Assembly: GCA_963706905.1 (NCBI GenBank) | Contig: CAVPNY010000011.1 | Span: 186,001 to 250,000 of the forward strand | From: CAVPNY01 sp963706905 | GTDB taxonomy: Bacteria > Chloroflexota > Anaerolineae > Anaerolineales > UBA4823 | Reading direction: 5' to 3' | DNA length: 64,000 nt | Part shown: positions 1-8,061 of the stretch, piece after piece | How the letters are laid out: every line of letters begins with the position of its first letter | Position numbering within the stretch: position 1 is the first letter of the stretch | Notes under the pieces: model-generated | Told to the model about the DNA's origin: nothing | What the model saw: the letters and a program-made list of their open reading frames with translations, nothing else | The model's database searches: none | Translations under genes and position numbers: made by a program

Positions 1-90
1 CAGAATAATGCCGTGTGGGAAGGCCAGCGCTCCCAGAGTCACACCGGTATAGCCATCTTCGTAATAGATTCCTCTGGCAACTGCCTGCAT
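1..90 (-). CDS. N-terminal fragment of a probable MBL-fold metallo-hydrolase (cut by window edge)
   Basis: Thirty codons are visible, starting at the ATG complementary to 88-90 and running off the left edge. The start has a clear GGAGTGA ribosome-binding site that overlaps the TGA stop of the histidine kinase gene, so the two genes are almost certainly translationally coupled. The visible peptide (ARGIYYEDGY..GVTLGALAFPHG) resembles the opening beta-strands of metallo-beta-lactamase-fold hydrolases, where the next motif would be the HxHxDH loop, which is outside the window. The family call rests on resemblance of this short piece only. Confidence 0.45.
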   Translation of the reverse strand, partial: MQAVARGIYYEDGYTGVTLGALAFPHGIIL

Positions 91-92
91 GC

Positions 93-2186
93 TCACTCCT
101 TAATGTTCGCCAATGGCAACGTGAAGCAGAATTTGGAACCCGCGCCAGGCTGGGATTCAACCCAGATCCGCCCTCCATGACCTTCAACTGCCAGCCGGCA
201 ATATGCTAATCCCATACCAAACCCTTGCGGACTTTTATCCTGGTTTAAACGGGTGAACTTGTTGAATATTCGATCCTGATCAGTATTTTGGATCCCAGGG
301 CCATCGTCTTCCACCCACATTCTGACCCAATCGCCTTGCAGGCCGGCGCCTAGTTCTATGCGGCCTCCGGGAGGGGAGAATTTGACAGCATTTTCGAGCA
401 GGTTGACCAACACTCGCCGAATCATATCCGAATCAACCTGGATATGTGGCAGGTCAGCTGGGATGGTCGAGAGAAGTTTCTGGTGCTTATTTTCGGCGAT
501 GGGCTGGACAGCCTCCAGCGCATCCCTGGCCAGGATGGAAGGCGGGGTTGGAAACAGGTTCACTACTGGCTGTCCACTTTCTAGGCGATTGAGATCGAGT
601 AGCGAATTGGTCAGGCGTTGGATGCGCTCTACAGAACGCATTGCAATATTTAGCAAAGATCGGAAGGATGGATCGCTTTCTTCGGTCAGCATGGCGTCAA
701 TTACATCCAGGCTGGAGACGATATTAGCCAGGGGCGACCGTAAATCATGGTAGATCATCGAGATTAAATCATTGCGCAACTTGTCGAGCGATATTCGTTC
801 GCTGATGTCCCGGCAAATCCATTGAATAAACTCACTTCCATTCACCTTAACCCTACGAACGTACATCTGAATAGGCACGGAATGCCCGCGCGGGGTTTGC
901 AAAGTGGATTCATAATTGATGGTTTCACCAGCAGCCAGCCGTTTGAAAGTTTCCCCGTTCTGGTCTGCCTGGATGGCATGCAATTGGCTGATGCTTAGGC
1001 CAAGCAGACTTTCTTTGTCGGTCTCTAACACCCGGGCTGCTTGCTGGTTGGCTTCGACGATATTGCCTTGCCAGTTGGTGATCAGGATCGGATCAATATT
1101 GTCTTCGAACAGCTCCTGATAGCGCTGGTGAGCGGTTTGGAGTTGTTCAAAAAGTTGGGCGTTCTGGATGATCGCGCCTGCCAGGTTGCCGACCTCAGTC
1201 AGCATTGTGAGGGAATCAGATTCAAAACTTCCCTGGGAGGGATTGATCGCCTCCAATACGCCAATCACTTCACCTCGTGCAGTAATTGGGGCACAAACCA
1301 CCGCCCGGGTTAAGAATCCAGTCTGGCGATCAAACTCTGGTCGGAAGCGGGTGTCAACAGTTGTGTCTGGGATGATCACACCGTGGCCTTCCCGAATGAC
1401 CCATCCAGCGATCCCTTCGCCTGATCCGAGGCGTAAGCCGGTCACGATCGGTGCAACCTGGTTGGTGGAGACCGTGAAGCGCAAGGAATTATCCTGCGGA
1501 TCGATCAGCGCCAAGGAGACGGCCTCGACCCGTAGGGCAAGCGTAACCTGCTGTAGGATGCGTTGCAGCACTTCCTCCAGGTCAAGGGTGGTGGTGATGG
1601 CGGCGGCGCTCTCGGCTACGGCAGTCATTACTCGCGCCTGGCGCTGGCTCTCGGCATACAGTCTGGCATTGAGCACGGCGATCCCAGCCTGGTCGGCGAT
1701 GGCCTGGATGAGTGCCAGGTGATCCTGGTTGAAAAAACCAGGGGTTGGGTGGACCAAGGTGAGTACACCAATCGACCGTTCGCGGCTGACTACCAGGACA
1801 CTGACGGCGGATTTCGATCCCGCTTTGGTGTGTTCATCTCCCTGGCGGGGCAACCAGCGCTCGTCATGGGCGGTATCTGGGATAAGAGCCGCCTGGTTAT
1901 TTTTGAGTACCCAGCCGGCCAATCCATGTTCGATCATGACCTGAAGTTGTGGGGTAGTGTGTTCAATCATCTGACCGCTGACGATGATCGCAGATTCAAC
2001 GGGCTGTCCATTATCGTCTAAAACGATGATGCTACCATTCTGTGCACCGACGTTTTTCACGGAAAGCAGTAGCACTCGCTGGAGCACAGTTTGCAGATCG
2101 AGAGCGGAGGTGAGTTCCCGGCTGATATGGTAAAGCAGCTCGAGCGAGGTGCGGGATACTTCTTCCTGTTTAAGGCGTACAGTCAT
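93..2186 (-). CDS. Soluble sensor histidine kinase, GAF-GAF-PAS-HisKA-HATPase
   Basis: A 697-residue cytoplasmic two-component kinase with no membrane segments. Two GAF domains occupy about residues 15-175 and 190-345, and a PAS domain about 353-465. The HisKA dimerisation domain has the phospho-acceptor His480 in YHDLRSP. The HATPase domain shows an N box (NLLENAVKFSP, about 595-605), a G1 box (DDGPG, 627-631) and a G2 box (GFGMGL, 655-660). GAF/PAS architecture points to sensing of a small cytosolic ligand or redox signal; the ligand cannot be read from sequence. No receiver domain or response regulator gene is adjacent within the window, so it may be an orphan kinase. It lies 141 bases downstream of holB on the same strand and only 2 bases before the MBL-like gene. 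Confidence 0.93.
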   Translation of the reverse strand: MTVRLKQEEVSRTSLELLYHISRELTSALDLQTVLQRVLLLSVKNVGAQNGSIIVLDDNGQPVESAIIVSGQMIEHTTPQLQVMIEHGLAGWVLKNNQAALIPDTAHDERWLPRQGDEHTKAGSKSAVSVLVVSRERSIGVLTLVHPTPGFFNQDHLALIQAIADQAGIAVLNARLYAESQRQARVMTAVAESAAAITTTLDLEEVLQRILQQVTLALRVEAVSLALIDPQDNSLRFTVSTNQVAPIVTGLRLGSGEGIAGWVIREGHGVIIPDTTVDTRFRPEFDRQTGFLTRAVVCAPITARGEVIGVLEAINPSQGSFESDSLTMLTEVGNLAGAIIQNAQLFEQLQTAHQRYQELFEDNIDPILITNWQGNIVEANQQAARVLETDKESLLGLSISQLHAIQADQNGETFKRLAAGETINYESTLQTPRGHSVPIQMYVRRVKVNGSEFIQWICRDISERISLDKLRNDLISMIYHDLRSPLANIVSSLDVIDAMLTEESDPSFRSLLNIAMRSVERIQRLTNSLLDLNRLESGQPVVNLFPTPPSILARDALEAVQPIAENKHQKLLSTIPADLPHIQVDSDMIRRVLVNLLENAVKFSPPGGRIELGAGLQGDWVRMWVEDDGPGIQNTDQDRIFNKFTRLNQDKSPQGFGMGLAYCRLAVEGHGGRIWVESQPGAGSKFCFTLPLANIKE

Positions 2187-2327
2187 AGAGTGGAATCCCT
2201 GCGTGGGCAGGCTTGAGACTGGGGAGGTATTTTAAATCAGAAACCACGATTTTGATAATAGCCCCTGTCCGGCGGTTGAGGTAGCCCTATGTTGAGTATA
2301 GCACAATTGATACGGTCGTGGTTAGAA

Positions 2328-3377
2328 TTAGGTTTGCAATTCAAGCGAGATGGAAACCCTGGGTAGCTCCAACATGAGTACTTCGCAAATCAAGCGCGGG
2401 TTAACATTACGCTCGAGCAGATCAAATGTATTTTCCAGGGTGTGGACCAGGTGAAATACAGTATCTAAGTCCAGGCTGGCAGCCAGGAGTTCAATTTCCG
2501 CTTGCCGGTCAGGATTGGCGGCAGGGGCAGTCGATCCGCTGGCATGCAGCATGATATCCCGCCATAAAGACAGCCAGACTGTGATGGCTTCACGCATGAC
2601 CAGCTTGTCTTTTGCCATGGATTCAGCATAAGTAAAACGCTCCACCCGGCTGGCATTCAATAACCGGGTGAGATCTTCCAGCCAGACCTCCCGGTTAGTC
2701 AGGAGCTGCGGCTCGGCGAGCAGCTGAATTGCATAGCCAGGGCGTCCGCCCGATAAATGAGCTACAAGATCGGCTTTTTCTGCCGGTATATTTTTCAGGC
2801 GCTGCAGATCCTGAGAGAGTTGCTCTGGTGGGGTTGGTCTGAGACGGATAATTTCGCAACGACTGGTGATCGTCGGCAGCAATCGCTCTGCACTCTCAGC
2901 AGTTACCAGGAGGATAGCCTGGTCAGCTGGTTCTTCTAAAGTCTTGAGCAAGGCATTGGCTGTGTTGTCATTGGCTTCTTCGAGCCGCAGTATAATCGCC
3001 ACTCGGTACGGCGAAGTGTAGGGCGCCAGAGCCAGGCTGTGCTGAAGATCGCGAATCTGGTCAACCTTGATTACCCCACCTACCTGATCGGCCTGGACGA
3101 TGAACAAATCGGGGTGGCGCATGGCTTCGATTTGTTTGCAGGTCTGGCAGGACTGGCAGGGCTCGCCAGGCGAGAGTGGTTGCGGGCAATTAAGCGCCTG
3201 GGCCAGCCGGATCGCCAATGTGCGCCGCCCTACGCCAAGCGGCCCGGTGATCAGGTATGCATGCCGCTGGGTATGTTGGGCAATATGTTGGCGGAGCAGT
3301 TGCACTGCCCAGGATTGTCCAATGAGACCCCAGTTTGAGAGCGTGTTTTGGCTTTTGTTCACAGATTTGGGAGCCAT
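2328..3377 (-). CDS. holB: DNA polymerase III subunit delta'
   Basis: A 349-residue clamp-loader AAA+ subunit. A Walker A-like loop (GPLGVGRRT, residues 45-53) is followed by four zinc-ligand cysteines (C64, C74, C77, C80), a LEEAN..ALLKTLEEP segment (132-150) and the sensor-1/arginine-finger motif SRC (172-174). The lysine of the Walker A is replaced by RR, as is common in delta' subunits that do not hydrolyse ATP. Absence of a long C-terminal tail argues against the tau/gamma subunit. The start ATG (3375-3377) has a GAGGTG-type ribosome-binding site and the gene is divergent from pcrA across a 100-base gap. Confidence 0.9.
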   Translation of the reverse strand: MAPKSVNKSQNTLSNWGLIGQSWAVQLLRQHIAQHTQRHAYLITGPLGVGRRTLAIRLAQALNCPQPLSPGEPCQSCQTCKQIEAMRHPDLFIVQADQVGGVIKVDQIRDLQHSLALAPYTSPYRVAIILRLEEANDNTANALLKTLEEPADQAILLVTAESAERLLPTITSRCEIIRLRPTPPEQLSQDLQRLKNIPAEKADLVAHLSGGRPGYAIQLLAEPQLLTNREVWLEDLTRLLNASRVERFTYAESMAKDKLVMREAITVWLSLWRDIMLHASGSTAPAANPDRQAEIELLAASLDLDTVFHLVHTLENTFDLLERNVNPRLICEVLMLELPRVSISLELQT

Positions 3378-3422
3378 CCATCACCTCAGGCCGAATAAAG
3401 GGGTTATTTCGAGCATGGTTGG

Positions 3423-3428
3423 ATTATA
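3423..3428 (-). promoter_or_regulatory. Putative -10 box for holB
   Basis: Reading the minus strand, a perfect TATAAT lies 46 bases upstream of the holB start, giving a leader of about 40 nt. No good -35 hexamer is seen at 16-18 bases. It sits back to back with the pcrA promoter, whose -35 box begins 13 bases away, so RNA polymerase binding at the two could interfere. Confidence 0.4.
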
Positions 3429-3440
3429 CAATACAATGTG

Positions 3441-3469
3441 TTGACACCCCTCCTTCCAGCCGGTACAAT
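3441..3469 (+). promoter_or_regulatory. Strong sigma70-type promoter of pcrA, leaderless
   Basis: Consensus TTGACA at 3441-3446, a spacer of exactly 17 bases, then TACAAT at 3464-3469. The ATG of pcrA begins at 3478, 8 bases after the -10 box, which is where transcription would start. The mRNA is therefore predicted to be leaderless, and no ribosome-binding site is present. Confidence 0.8.
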
Positions 3470-3477
3470 CCCTGGGT

Positions 3478-5646
3478 ATGGACTCCCTGGATAACCTTAA
3501 TCCCCAACAGCAGCAGGCGGTCATGGCCGGGTTGGGACCGGTGCTGGTTTTGGCCGGTCCAGGCTCGGGCAAGACGCGGGTGCTGACGCAGCGCATCGCT
3601 TACTTGATCGGATCGCTGGGCGTGCGACCGTACCATATATTGGCTGTGACTTTCACCAACAAGGCTTCCCGAGAGATGGAAAGCCGGGTGATGGATATGG
3701 TCGGCGGCCAGGCGCGCGGATTAACTCTGGGAACTTTCCATGCCACCTGCGCCCGCATCCTGCGCCGCGAAGCTGAGCACCTGCCCTTCAACGCCAACTA
3801 TGTGATCTTTGATGCCGACGATCAATTAGGGATCGTCAAGCGCGCCTTGGAAGACTTAAATATCGATCCCAAGCGCTTTCAGCCGCAGGGCGTGCTAAAT
3901 TCGATTTCCAACGCGAAGAACGAGCTGCTGTTGCCGGACGATTATCCGCTCCAAACATACCGGGATGAGGTGGTCAAGCGCGTTTATTCTCGCTACCAGG
4001 AGATGCTCCTTGCCAGCAATGGTGTGGATTTCGATGACTTGCTGCTGTGGACGGCGCGTTTGTTGGAAGATGACCTGGCCGTGCGTGAGAAATATGCCCG
4101 GCGCTACGAGCATGTCCTGGTGGATGAATTCCAGGACACTAACATGGCGCAGTACCGGCTGATCAAGAATCTGGCTTCTTACCATAATAATATTTTCGTC
4201 GTTGGAGATACCGATCAATCTATATACGCCTGGCGCGGGGCTGATTACCGCAATGTGCTGCGTTTCGAGCAGGATTATCCAGATGCCCAGGTGTTCCTGC
4301 TGGAGCAAAATTATCGCTCAACGCAATCCATCCTGGATGTGGCCATGGCGGTGATCGATCGCAATCCTTATCGCACACCTAAGCGCTTATTCACTCAGCG
4401 GGGCTCTGGGGAGAAGATCATTGTCCATGAAACCTATGATGATCGAGAAGAAGCTGCCTACATTGTGGATATGATCGCCAGCCAGGTAGCTCGCCAGAAC
4501 GCCCAGCCAGGCGATTTTGCGGTGATGTATCGCACCAATGCCCAGTCACGCTTATTGGAAGAAGCGTTCCTGCACGCAGGCTTGCCATACAAGCTGGTCG
4601 GGGCGCAGCGCTTCTACGGGCGGCGGGAAGTCAAGGATGTGATCGCTTACCTGCGGTTGGTGCATAATCCGGATGATGAGGTCAGCCTGAGTCGGGTGAT
4701 CAATGTACCAACGCGCGGGATTGGCTCAAAGACACTCATAACGCTACGCACATACGCCAATCAGGTTGGATGCTCTCCAGGCGGGCTGCTGCTGCAAATC
4801 GGGCAAGAGAGCCAGTCGGCGCACTTGCGCGCATTCTCCGGTCGAGCCGCCACGGCCCTCTTGAATTTCAGCCTGCATTTGGCCGGCTGGCAGGCGTTGA
4901 GCAGCAGCTTAACCCCGCTATCCTTGATGGATCGCATTCTGGAGGACGTTGGCTACCGGGATTATATCGATGATGGTACCGATGATGGACGTGAGCGCTG
5001 GGAAAATGTGATGGAGCTGCGCCGATTGGCGGGTGAGTACCAGGATAGGGGGCTGGAGATATTCTTGGAGGATGTCGCCCTGGTGTCTGATCAGGATACC
5101 CTGGATGCTTCAGCCAATGGGCCTACTTTGCTGACCTTGCACGCCGCCAAAGGCCTGGAGTTCCCGGTGGTTTTTATCGTCGGGTTGAGTGATGGGACTT
5201 TACCGCATGTGCGTTCTTTTGAAGACCCAGAAGCCATGCAGGAAGAACGCCGCTTATTTTATGTTGGTATTACTCGAGCGCAGGATCGCCTGTACCTGGT
5301 GATCCCCATGAATCGCAGCGCGTATGGTTACTCGGAACCAGTCGAAGAGTCGCGCTTTATCAAGGATATCCCAGGGCATCTGGTGGACGAAAGCGGTCGA
5401 TCGCTACACCGCGCCAGGCGCCCATTCTCAGAACGTCCAGATCGCTGGGAAACTTCGAAAGCTGCACCCATCAAACAAGCACGCTACCGGGCGGGTGCTC
5501 GGGTAAATCACCCAGTGTGGGGAGATGGCATGGTGCTCAACAGCCGCATCCAAGACGATGATGAAATTGTGGATATTTTTTTTGCGGATGTTGGATTGAA
5601 ACGGGTATCTGCGTCTCTGGCTAAGCTCGAATTAAAATCTACCTGA
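3478..5646 (+). CDS. pcrA: UvrD/PcrA-type ATP-dependent DNA helicase
   Basis: A 722-residue superfamily 1A 3'-5' helicase for repair and replication-fork maintenance. Visible motifs are the Q motif (LNPQQQQAV, 7-15), Walker A (GPGSGKT, 27-33), motif II VDEFQDT (about 215-221), motif III GDTDQSIYAWRGAD (about 243-256), motif IV EQNYRST, motif V LHAAKGLEFPVVF and motif VI YVGITRAQDRLYL. The C-terminal 55 residues form a Tudor-like fold segment (GARVNHPVWGDG...), the part of PcrA known to contact RNA polymerase. The start is fixed by the promoter 8 bases upstream. Length and motif order are normal for the family. Confidence 0.95.
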   Translation: MDSLDNLNPQQQQAVMAGLGPVLVLAGPGSGKTRVLTQRIAYLIGSLGVRPYHILAVTFTNKASREMESRVMDMVGGQARGLTLGTFHATCARILRREAEHLPFNANYVIFDADDQLGIVKRALEDLNIDPKRFQPQGVLNSISNAKNELLLPDDYPLQTYRDEVVKRVYSRYQEMLLASNGVDFDDLLLWTARLLEDDLAVREKYARRYEHVLVDEFQDTNMAQYRLIKNLASYHNNIFVVGDTDQSIYAWRGADYRNVLRFEQDYPDAQVFLLEQNYRSTQSILDVAMAVIDRNPYRTPKRLFTQRGSGEKIIVHETYDDREEAAYIVDMIASQVARQNAQPGDFAVMYRTNAQSRLLEEAFLHAGLPYKLVGAQRFYGRREVKDVIAYLRLVHNPDDEVSLSRVINVPTRGIGSKTLITLRTYANQVGCSPGGLLLQIGQESQSAHLRAFSGRAATALLNFSLHLAGWQALSSSLTPLSLMDRILEDVGYRDYIDDGTDDGRERWENVMELRRLAGEYQDRGLEIFLEDVALVSDQDTLDASANGPTLLTLHAAKGLEFPVVFIVGLSDGTLPHVRSFEDPEAMQEERRLFYVGITRAQDRLYLVIPMNRSAYGYSEPVEESRFIKDIPGHLVDESGRSLHRARRPFSERPDRWETSKAAPIKQARYRAGARVNHPVWGDGMVLNSRIQDDDEIVDIFFADVGLKRVSASLAKLELKST

Positions 5647-5713
5647 CAGCCACCTGGATTCTGGGTCAATCTAAAGGATTTATTCTACCTTCCCGCAATT
5701 CACGGCGCGGCGT

Positions 5714-5719
5714 TATAAT
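5714..5719 (+). promoter_or_regulatory. -10 box of a leaderless promoter for the tsaE-tsaB-rimI operon
   Basis: A perfect TATAAT ends 6 bases before the ATG at 5726, the expected transcription start. The -35 position (about 5690-5696) is weak. The layout (-10 box, 6-8 bases, ATG, no ribosome-binding site) repeats that of pcrA and favours 5726 as the true start of tsaE. Confidence 0.6.
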
Positions 5720-5725
5720 GCTGCC

Positions 5726-6224
5726 ATGCCCATACTCGATAGCCATTCAATGGAATTCATCAGCCGGGGGACAGAATATACGCGGCAGGGTTGGAATGCG
5801 GTTGGGTGTGCTTCTTCGAACAGGAGATGTGGTTTGCCTGGAAGGTGATTTGGGAAGCGGAAAAACGACGTTTGTCCAGGGAGTGGCGGCTGGATGGGGG
5901 TCAGCCAATCCTGTATCCAGCCCGAGCTTTGTGCTGGTGAACCAGTACCGTCGACCAGATAGCACCCGCCTTTTTCACCTGGATGCTTACCGGCTCACGG
6001 GTGGTAAAGAGGCGGAAGATCTGGATATTGACTTGATGCTCGAAAACGGTGTCTTGATCATTGAATGGGCGGATCGCATCCTTGACGTTTTACCAGAGCA
6101 GCATCTGTGGGTGAGTTTGCGCTATACCGATGTGAACCAGCGGGATTTAATCTTTTCGGCGCGTGGGGCGCGTTATGATGAAATGCTGGCTATTTTTCGC
6201 AAGCGATTATATGGAGGCCTGTGA
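5726..6224 (+). CDS. tsaE: tRNA threonylcarbamoyladenosine biosynthesis ATPase TsaE (apparent frameshift near N-terminus)
   Basis: TsaE is the P-loop ATPase of the t6A tRNA-modification complex with TsaB and TsaD. Walker A GDLGSGKTT, the following FVQG helix, the LVNQYRR..LFHLDAYRL segment and a Walker-B-like VLIIEWADRI are all present. Starting at the leaderless ATG 5726 gives the family-like N-terminus MPILDSHSMEFISRGTEYTRQ. The reading then has to move by one base at the GGG run 5788-5790 to continue as VGMRLGVLLRTGDVV. Deleting one G gives an exact 165-residue protein. The uninterrupted frame instead begins at ATG 5718 with an unrelated N-terminus. TsaE is usually essential, so a sequence error is the simplest reading. 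Its stop overlaps the tsaB start (TGATG). Confidence 0.88.
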
Positions 6225-6886
6225 TGTTGCTGGCCATTGACACCTCCACCCGCGTAGTGGGGGTGGCAGTGTATGATGGTCTCCAGGTGCTTGGCGAGAT
6301 CACATGGGCAAGTCAGGATTACCACACGGTCGAATTGGCGCCTGTCTTGATGGATATCCTGAACCGGTCACATGTTCTCCCTGGGGACCTTGAGGTCGTA
6401 GCAGTGGCAACTGGCCCGGGGTCTTTCACCGGACTGCGGATCGGATTGGCACTGGCCAAAGGCATGGCTTTGGCGCGCCGCCTGGATCTAATTGGTGTGC
6501 CGACCTTGGATATCCTGGCCGCTGCCCAACCGTTGGTTAATCTCCAAATGGCTGCAGTGTTGCGTGTTGGCCGAGGCCGGCTGGCAGTGGGGTGGTACCA
6601 GCCGGGGACGAAAGCATGGAAGCCAATTGGGAAGCTTGAAGCGCTGACATGCGAGACGCTGGCTGAGAGAATTGAAGCACCCACGCTGGTTTGTGGCGAG
6701 CTAACTGAAGAAGAACGGCGGATTCTAAATCGGAGACGAAAGACTATAACGCTGGCCACGCCGGCGCGCTCGCTGCGCAGACCCTCTTTCCTGGCGGAAG
6801 TAGCCTGGAAACGTTGGATGGCCGGTAAAAGAGATGATCCGGCTCTCCTGGCGCCTATCTATCTTCACCAGCAGGAGACTGTGTGA
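6224..6886 (+). CDS. tsaB: tRNA threonylcarbamoyladenosine biosynthesis protein TsaB
   Basis: A 220-residue ASKHA-fold protein that pairs with TsaD in t6A synthesis. The N-terminal MLLAIDTSTRVVGVAVY strand and the ATGPGSFTGLRIGLALAKGMAL signature are typical. ATG 6224 is chosen over GTG 6221 because it overlaps the tsaE stop by one base and has GGAGG 6-10 bases upstream. The C-terminal half is variable, as usual for TsaB. It overlaps rimI by four bases (GTGA), so tsaE, tsaB and rimI form a translationally coupled unit. Confidence 0.93.
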   Translation: MLLAIDTSTRVVGVAVYDGLQVLGEITWASQDYHTVELAPVLMDILNRSHVLPGDLEVVAVATGPGSFTGLRIGLALAKGMALARRLDLIGVPTLDILAAAQPLVNLQMAAVLRVGRGRLAVGWYQPGTKAWKPIGKLEALTCETLAERIEAPTLVCGELTEEERRILNRRRKTITLATPARSLRRPSFLAEVAWKRWMAGKRDDPALLAPIYLHQQETV

Positions 6887-7383
6887 AGGTGATAGATCAG
6901 GAGACTATCCAAATCCGGCCTATGGAGATAAGCGATCTGGATCAGGTGCAAACCATCGATCGCCTATCTTTCAGCCTGCCCTGGCCAGCCAGTGCTTTCC
7001 GCCACGAGTTGACCGAGAATCCCGCCGCTGTCTTGTGGGTTGCTGAGGACTGCAAACCAAATGGGGGATGCAAAGTAGTAGGAGTGATCGTACTTTGGCT
7101 TATTATTGATGAAGCCCACATCGCTACAATTGCAATTCATCCAGATTATCGCAGGGAGGGGATCGGCTCGCGCTTGCTCAAATTTGCTCTGGATGATGCG
7201 TCAAAGAAAGGCGCCAAGCAAGCGATGCTGGAGGTAAGGGCGGGTAATTCCGGCGCACAAGAGTTGTACCGGAAATTTGGATTCGAAGTTGTTCACCGCC
7301 GCCCTCGTTATTACAAAGACAATCACGAAGACGCGCTCTTGATGAATTTATCCAGACTACCGGAGCGGATCCCTTTCCAATAG
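6883..7383 (+). CDS. rimI: Ribosomal protein S18-alanine N-acetyltransferase
   Basis: A 166-residue GNAT acetyltransferase. It starts at GTG 6883, inside the tsaB stop region. The acetyl-CoA loop motif (HPDYRREGIGSRLL) and the later NSGAQELYRKFGFE..RRPRYYKDNHEDALLM segment match RimI rather than a generic GNAT. The tsaE-tsaB-rimI gene order is a widespread bacterial arrangement and supports the call. The enzyme acetylates the N-terminal alanine of ribosomal protein S18. Confidence 0.9.
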   Translation: MKVIDQETIQIRPMEISDLDQVQTIDRLSFSLPWPASAFRHELTENPAAVLWVAEDCKPNGGCKVVGVIVLWLIIDEAHIATIAIHPDYRREGIGSRLLKFALDDASKKGAKQAMLEVRAGNSGAQELYRKFGFEVVHRRPRYYKDNHEDALLMNLSRLPERIPFQ

Positions 7384-7392
7384 AGGTGAGAG

Positions 7393-8022
7393 GTGAATGC
7401 AGAAGTTGTCTTAAAACAGGTCGCGGACGAAGTCTCAGGATGCACGAAGTGTGTGCTGCATCATTCAAGGAAGCTGGCAGTTCCAGGTGAGGGACCAGCC
7501 AATGCGGAAATTATGTTTATCGGTGAGGGACCTGGATTTCATGAAAATGAGCAAGGTCGTCCCTTTGTTGGTGCGGCTGGAAAATTTCTTGAGGAATTGC
7601 TCGCCAAGGTTGGTTTACGGCGAAACCAGGTATTTATCACCAATGTAGTGAAATGCCGTCCACCTGGCAACCGTGATCCCCTGCCCGAAGAGGTGGATAC
7701 CTGTACAAGCGCTTACCTGGATCGGCAGATCCAGGCACTTAATCCCAAGGTTATTGTTACCTTGGGCCGTTTTTCAATGGGGTTGTTTTTTCCTAATGTC
7801 AAAATCAGCGCTGTTCATGGTCAGGTTATGCAGGCCAGAGGCCGTGTGGTGGTGCCAATGTATCATCCAGCAGCTGCCCTTCACCAGGGGTCGCTCAAAC
7901 CAGTCGTTGAGAGTGATTTTGCCAGGCTGCCAGAACTGCTTGCAAAAGCAGCGGATACACGGGTAATCGAAAAGTCAGAACCGGAAAACAAAACCGAACC
8001 GAAACAATTAAGTCTGTTTTGA
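7393..8022 (+). CDS. Family 4 (4Fe-4S) uracil-DNA glycosylase with C-terminal clamp-binding peptide
   Basis: A 209-residue type-4 uracil-DNA glycosylase that removes uracil from DNA. The four iron-sulfur cysteines are C17 and C20 (GCTKC), C88 (VVKCRPPGNRDP) and C104. The catalytic motif is GEGPGFHENEQGRPFVGAAGK (about 44-64) and the second motif is MYHPAAALHQGS. The protein ends in QLSLF, residues 205-209, after a charged linker, which fits the beta-sliding-clamp-binding consensus. It starts at GTG 7393 with a GAGGTGAG ribosome-binding site, 9 bases after rimI. Confidence 0.92.
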   Translation: MNAEVVLKQVADEVSGCTKCVLHHSRKLAVPGEGPANAEIMFIGEGPGFHENEQGRPFVGAAGKFLEELLAKVGLRRNQVFITNVVKCRPPGNRDPLPEEVDTCTSAYLDRQIQALNPKVIVTLGRFSMGLFFPNVKISAVHGQVMQARGRVVVPMYHPAAALHQGSLKPVVESDFARLPELLAKAADTRVIEKSEPENKTEPKQLSLF

Positions 8023-8061
8023 TGGTCGCATTTTAATATCATCAATCCTATTGAGGTGTAA

